Positions 62,477 through 64,000 of a DNA stretch of 64,000 bases are shown piece after piece; within the stretch, counting starts at the first letter, position 1, and every line of letters starts with the position of its first letter. The notes under the pieces were generated by a model. That model had not been told where the DNA came from. It worked only from the letters and a program-made list of their open reading frames with translations, and made no database searches. Position numbers and translations under genes: made by a program. This stretch comes from Pseudovibrio axinellae (lineage in GTDB: Bacteria; Pseudomonadota; Alphaproteobacteria; Rhizobiales; Stappiaceae), in assembly GCF_900110875.1 (NCBI RefSeq), contig NZ_FOFM01000002.1, positions 682,001-746,000 on the forward strand, in the 5' to 3' direction.

Positions 62477-63454
62477 TTATTCTGCAGGTTCCATCGCGGC
62501 GGTGTTGTCTTCCCGGTTTGAAGCAAGGTCCCACGATTGGAAGTTAGGAATACGTGCATAGGTCGCCTGTGCGTCGACAAATACACTCTCAAGACCTGCT
62601 AAAAACTCAAAGGAACCAGCCACATAAGCCATGTCAAACTCTGTCAGGTCTGGAAGCAGTGTTTTTATAATTTCCTTTGCATTGTCGCTTTGAAGGTCGG
62701 CAAATATCAGATGGACACCCCGGTGATTAAGCCAGTTAAATGCCTGCTGAAACTTGTCTTCTTTCAGGGAACGATCAAGAATAAGCACTTTCTCGCGCCG
62801 TGGCTGTCCCATGACAGAGCTCAACGCGATGGCCCAGATAGGTGCCAAGCTGTTCTCACCTGCAACCATGATGAGTCGTTCGTCATCATGTCCAAGGAAC
62901 GACGAGCCATAAGGGCCGATAATACCAACACGTCCCTTAAAGTCGCTCTTTTTTGTCAGCATCTCAAAAAGATCAGGCGTGGTTGCCCGCTCAATGAAGA
63001 AGATCAGCGTGTTAAACTCAGTACCAGCATCCAAAGCAAAACTGGCGAACAGGTTCACCTGCACCTGGCCCCGAAAATCAACATGATAATACTGGCCAGG
63101 ACGCCACGAAATGGGTTTTGTGAAGCTTAGGCGTAATTCGATGAGGTCTTCAGAAACCCGGCGAAATGCAGAAACATTGCCCTTGAGCGCTTGCAACTCA
63201 GATGTGACTGGTACTCTGATTTCCGCATCACCTATGACGGTCGCTTTGCAAGCCAGCACGGTGCTTTTCAGCTGCGTTCCGTTAGCATTCACGGTGCCAG
63301 ACACGACTGTAAGGCGCGTGCTCTCACACGTGTTATTCCCACAGTCGCACTGCAAGGCCATGCCACTTTGTTTGACAGCATCCAGGAGGGGGGTATCAAT
63401 CTCGGCCCGAACGACGGTGCCATTGATAGTGATAGTCGCCATAGTGCTGTTCAT
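62477..63454 (-). CDS. Ferredoxin-fused FAD oxidoreductase with altered 2Fe-2S site
   Basis: A 325-residue electron-transfer reductase. An N-terminal plant-type ferredoxin domain (1-85) is followed by a FAD domain (SWRPGQYYHVDF, about 113-124) and an NAD-binding domain (GRVGIIGPYGSSFLG, MVAGENSLAPIWAI). In the ferredoxin loop, QCDCGNNTCESTRLTVVSG aligns so that Cys38, Cys43 and the distant Cys69 are ligands but the third Cys is Thr46. Cys36 may substitute. It resembles phenol-hydroxylase or CDP-glucose-reductase-type components. ATG 63454 is preferred. No oxygenase is adjacent; the partner is unknown. Confidence 0.8.
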   Translation of the reverse strand: MNSTMATITINGTVVRAEIDTPLLDAVKQSGMALQCDCGNNTCESTRLTVVSGTVNANGTQLKSTVLACKATVIGDAEIRVPVTSELQALKGNVSAFRRVSEDLIELRLSFTKPISWRPGQYYHVDFRGQVQVNLFASFALDAGTEFNTLIFFIERATTPDLFEMLTKKSDFKGRVGIIGPYGSSFLGHDDERLIMVAGENSLAPIWAIALSSVMGQPRREKVLILDRSLKEDKFQQAFNWLNHRGVHLIFADLQSDNAKEIIKTLLPDLTEFDMAYVAGSFEFLAGLESVFVDAQATYARIPNFQSWDLASNREDNTAAMEPAE

Positions 63455-63543
63455 GGACACCCGTGTTGCTCCGGATAGGTGATTGGCTGTTCTAAGCGCG
63501 TTAAACTTATAAAATCACAGGTTGAATACCAGATAAAATTCTG

Positions 63544-63559
63544 AATCATGTACGTGATT
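63544..63559. promoter_or_regulatory. Near-palindrome upstream of the ferredoxin-reductase gene
   Basis: AATCATGTACGTGATT is symmetric except for one base pair, about 90 bases upstream of the reductase start. It is a possible operator of unknown type. Confidence 0.25.
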
Positions 63560-63614
63560 ATCACAATTTTAACGATAAGTAGTCACGCGGCTATTTGTAG
63601 TTATCTTTGACGCC

Positions 63615-64000
63615 TTAATCCTTGTCAAATGTTGCTATGACGAGATGCCCGGGCACCGGCTCACCTTGCTCAGAGCGAACTGTGATTGGAGAAAGATCGA
63701 GGACGGAGAAATTATTCTTGGCCAGCAGGTCACGAATATAGCTTTCAGCATGTGCAAAGCGATGGTATTTGCCAACCGCAAACTGCTGAGTGCCCAATAC
63801 GTCTGCAGGCTGTGTTTCAGAAGAGAATGCGAAGACGCCCTTTTGTGCAATGTTACTGGCAACACCGGCAAAAAACTCTTCCAACTCGCCCATATATGGC
63901 AGAACATCAGTGGCGACGATGAGGTCCCATCGCTCGTCTTCATCAACCTTTAAAAACTCAACGACTTCGCCAACGTAGAGGTCATCATAGATTTCCTTTT
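63615..64000 (-). CDS. SAM-dependent methyltransferase, C-terminal part (cut by window end)
   Basis: The last 127 codons of a minus-strand gene that begins beyond the right edge. The visible part reads DERWDLIVATDVLPYMGELEEFFAGVASNIAQKGVFAFSSE and matches motifs IV-V of class I methyltransferases. In layout it is like the TPR-containing methyltransferases of COG4976, but the N-terminal part and motif I are outside the window. An internal ATG at 63893 is not the true start because the frame stays open and conserved upstream. Confidence 0.7.
   Translation of the reverse strand, partial: KEIYDDLYVGEVVEFLKVDEDERWDLIVATDVLPYMGELEEFFAGVASNIAQKGVFAFSSETQPADVLGTQQFAVGKYHRFAHAESYIRDLLAKNNFSVLDLSPITVRSEQGEPVPGHLVIATFDKD

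Noticed and set aside
1-64000. CRISPR arrays, tRNA/rRNA genes, insertion sequences, prophage or integrase genes
   Set aside because: I scanned for repeat-spacer patterns, cloverleaf-like stretches and transposase or integrase motifs and found none; the window looks like ordinary chromosome.

Overview
The window reads as chromosomal DNA of an alphaproteobacterium. Codon use is uniform at roughly 50% GC, gene density is high, and no rRNA, tRNA, CRISPR array, transposase or phage gene is visible. The gene content (Ubi T/U/V, an oxygen-independent cobalamin cluster, OpgH/OpgC glucan genes, several Liv-type and DHA2-type transporters) fits a facultatively anaerobic, probably marine member of the Hyphomicrobiales/Stappiaceae such as Pseudovibrio. 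The genus is inference only.

Layout. 1-2.7 kb: the start of a glycerate kinase, a trans-3-hydroxy-L-proline dehydratase, a YqaA membrane protein and a GntR/FCD regulator. 2.7-7.5 kb: anaerobic ubiquinone block ubiT-ubiU-ubiV facing ubiD-ubiX, with a symmetric FNR-type site in the shared promoter. 7.6-14.2 kb: a Cys-rich secreted protein, an Asp/Glu racemase, gamma-glutamyltransferase, a DHA2 transporter, guanine deaminase and a GcvR-like ACT protein. 14.3-14.6 kb: a structured non-coding stretch. 14.6-25.4 kb: corrin-ring genes from uroporphyrinogen III to cobyrinic acid a,c-diamide (cbiX, cobH, cobL, cobI, cbiG-cobJ, cobM, cobB, cobA, cbiD, cobK). CbiX, CbiG and CbiD mark the early-cobalt, oxygen-independent route.

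25.4-31.0 kb: cytochrome b561, a stand-alone RibD reductase domain, a Nudix hydrolase, then a tight minus-strand operon of a zinc-less MDR dehydrogenase, a PTPS-fold protein that has lost its catalytic residues, a GT4 glycosyltransferase and a methyltransferase. This is the best candidate in the window for an undescribed biosynthetic system. 31.1-34.3 kb: opgH and opgC for periplasmic glucans. 34.3-44.1 kb: a TTC38-like TPR protein, a YeeE/TsuA sulfur transporter, a DUF302 protein, a ThDP enzyme with a class III CoA-transferase, an esterase, a K+ channel with a zinc ribbon and an SDR-like protein. 44.2-48.6 kb: an RND efflux pair. 48.6-51.3 kb: a cyclic-nucleotide-binding/CPBP membrane protein and an exostosin-like protein.

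51.5-56.7 kb: a complete five-gene Liv-type ABC importer with a Tat-exported binding protein. 57.2-63.5 kb: a globin-coupled chemoreceptor diverging from an NsrR-like Rrf2 regulator with a perfect FNR box between them, a GGDEF-EAL protein and an unusual ferredoxin-reductase. The right edge cuts a methyltransferase.

A recurring theme is life at low oxygen: O2-independent quinone and corrin synthesis, two FNR-type sites, a heme-globin sensor and an Fe-S Rrf2 regulator. Functions are assigned by recognising families and motifs by eye; no database search was possible.
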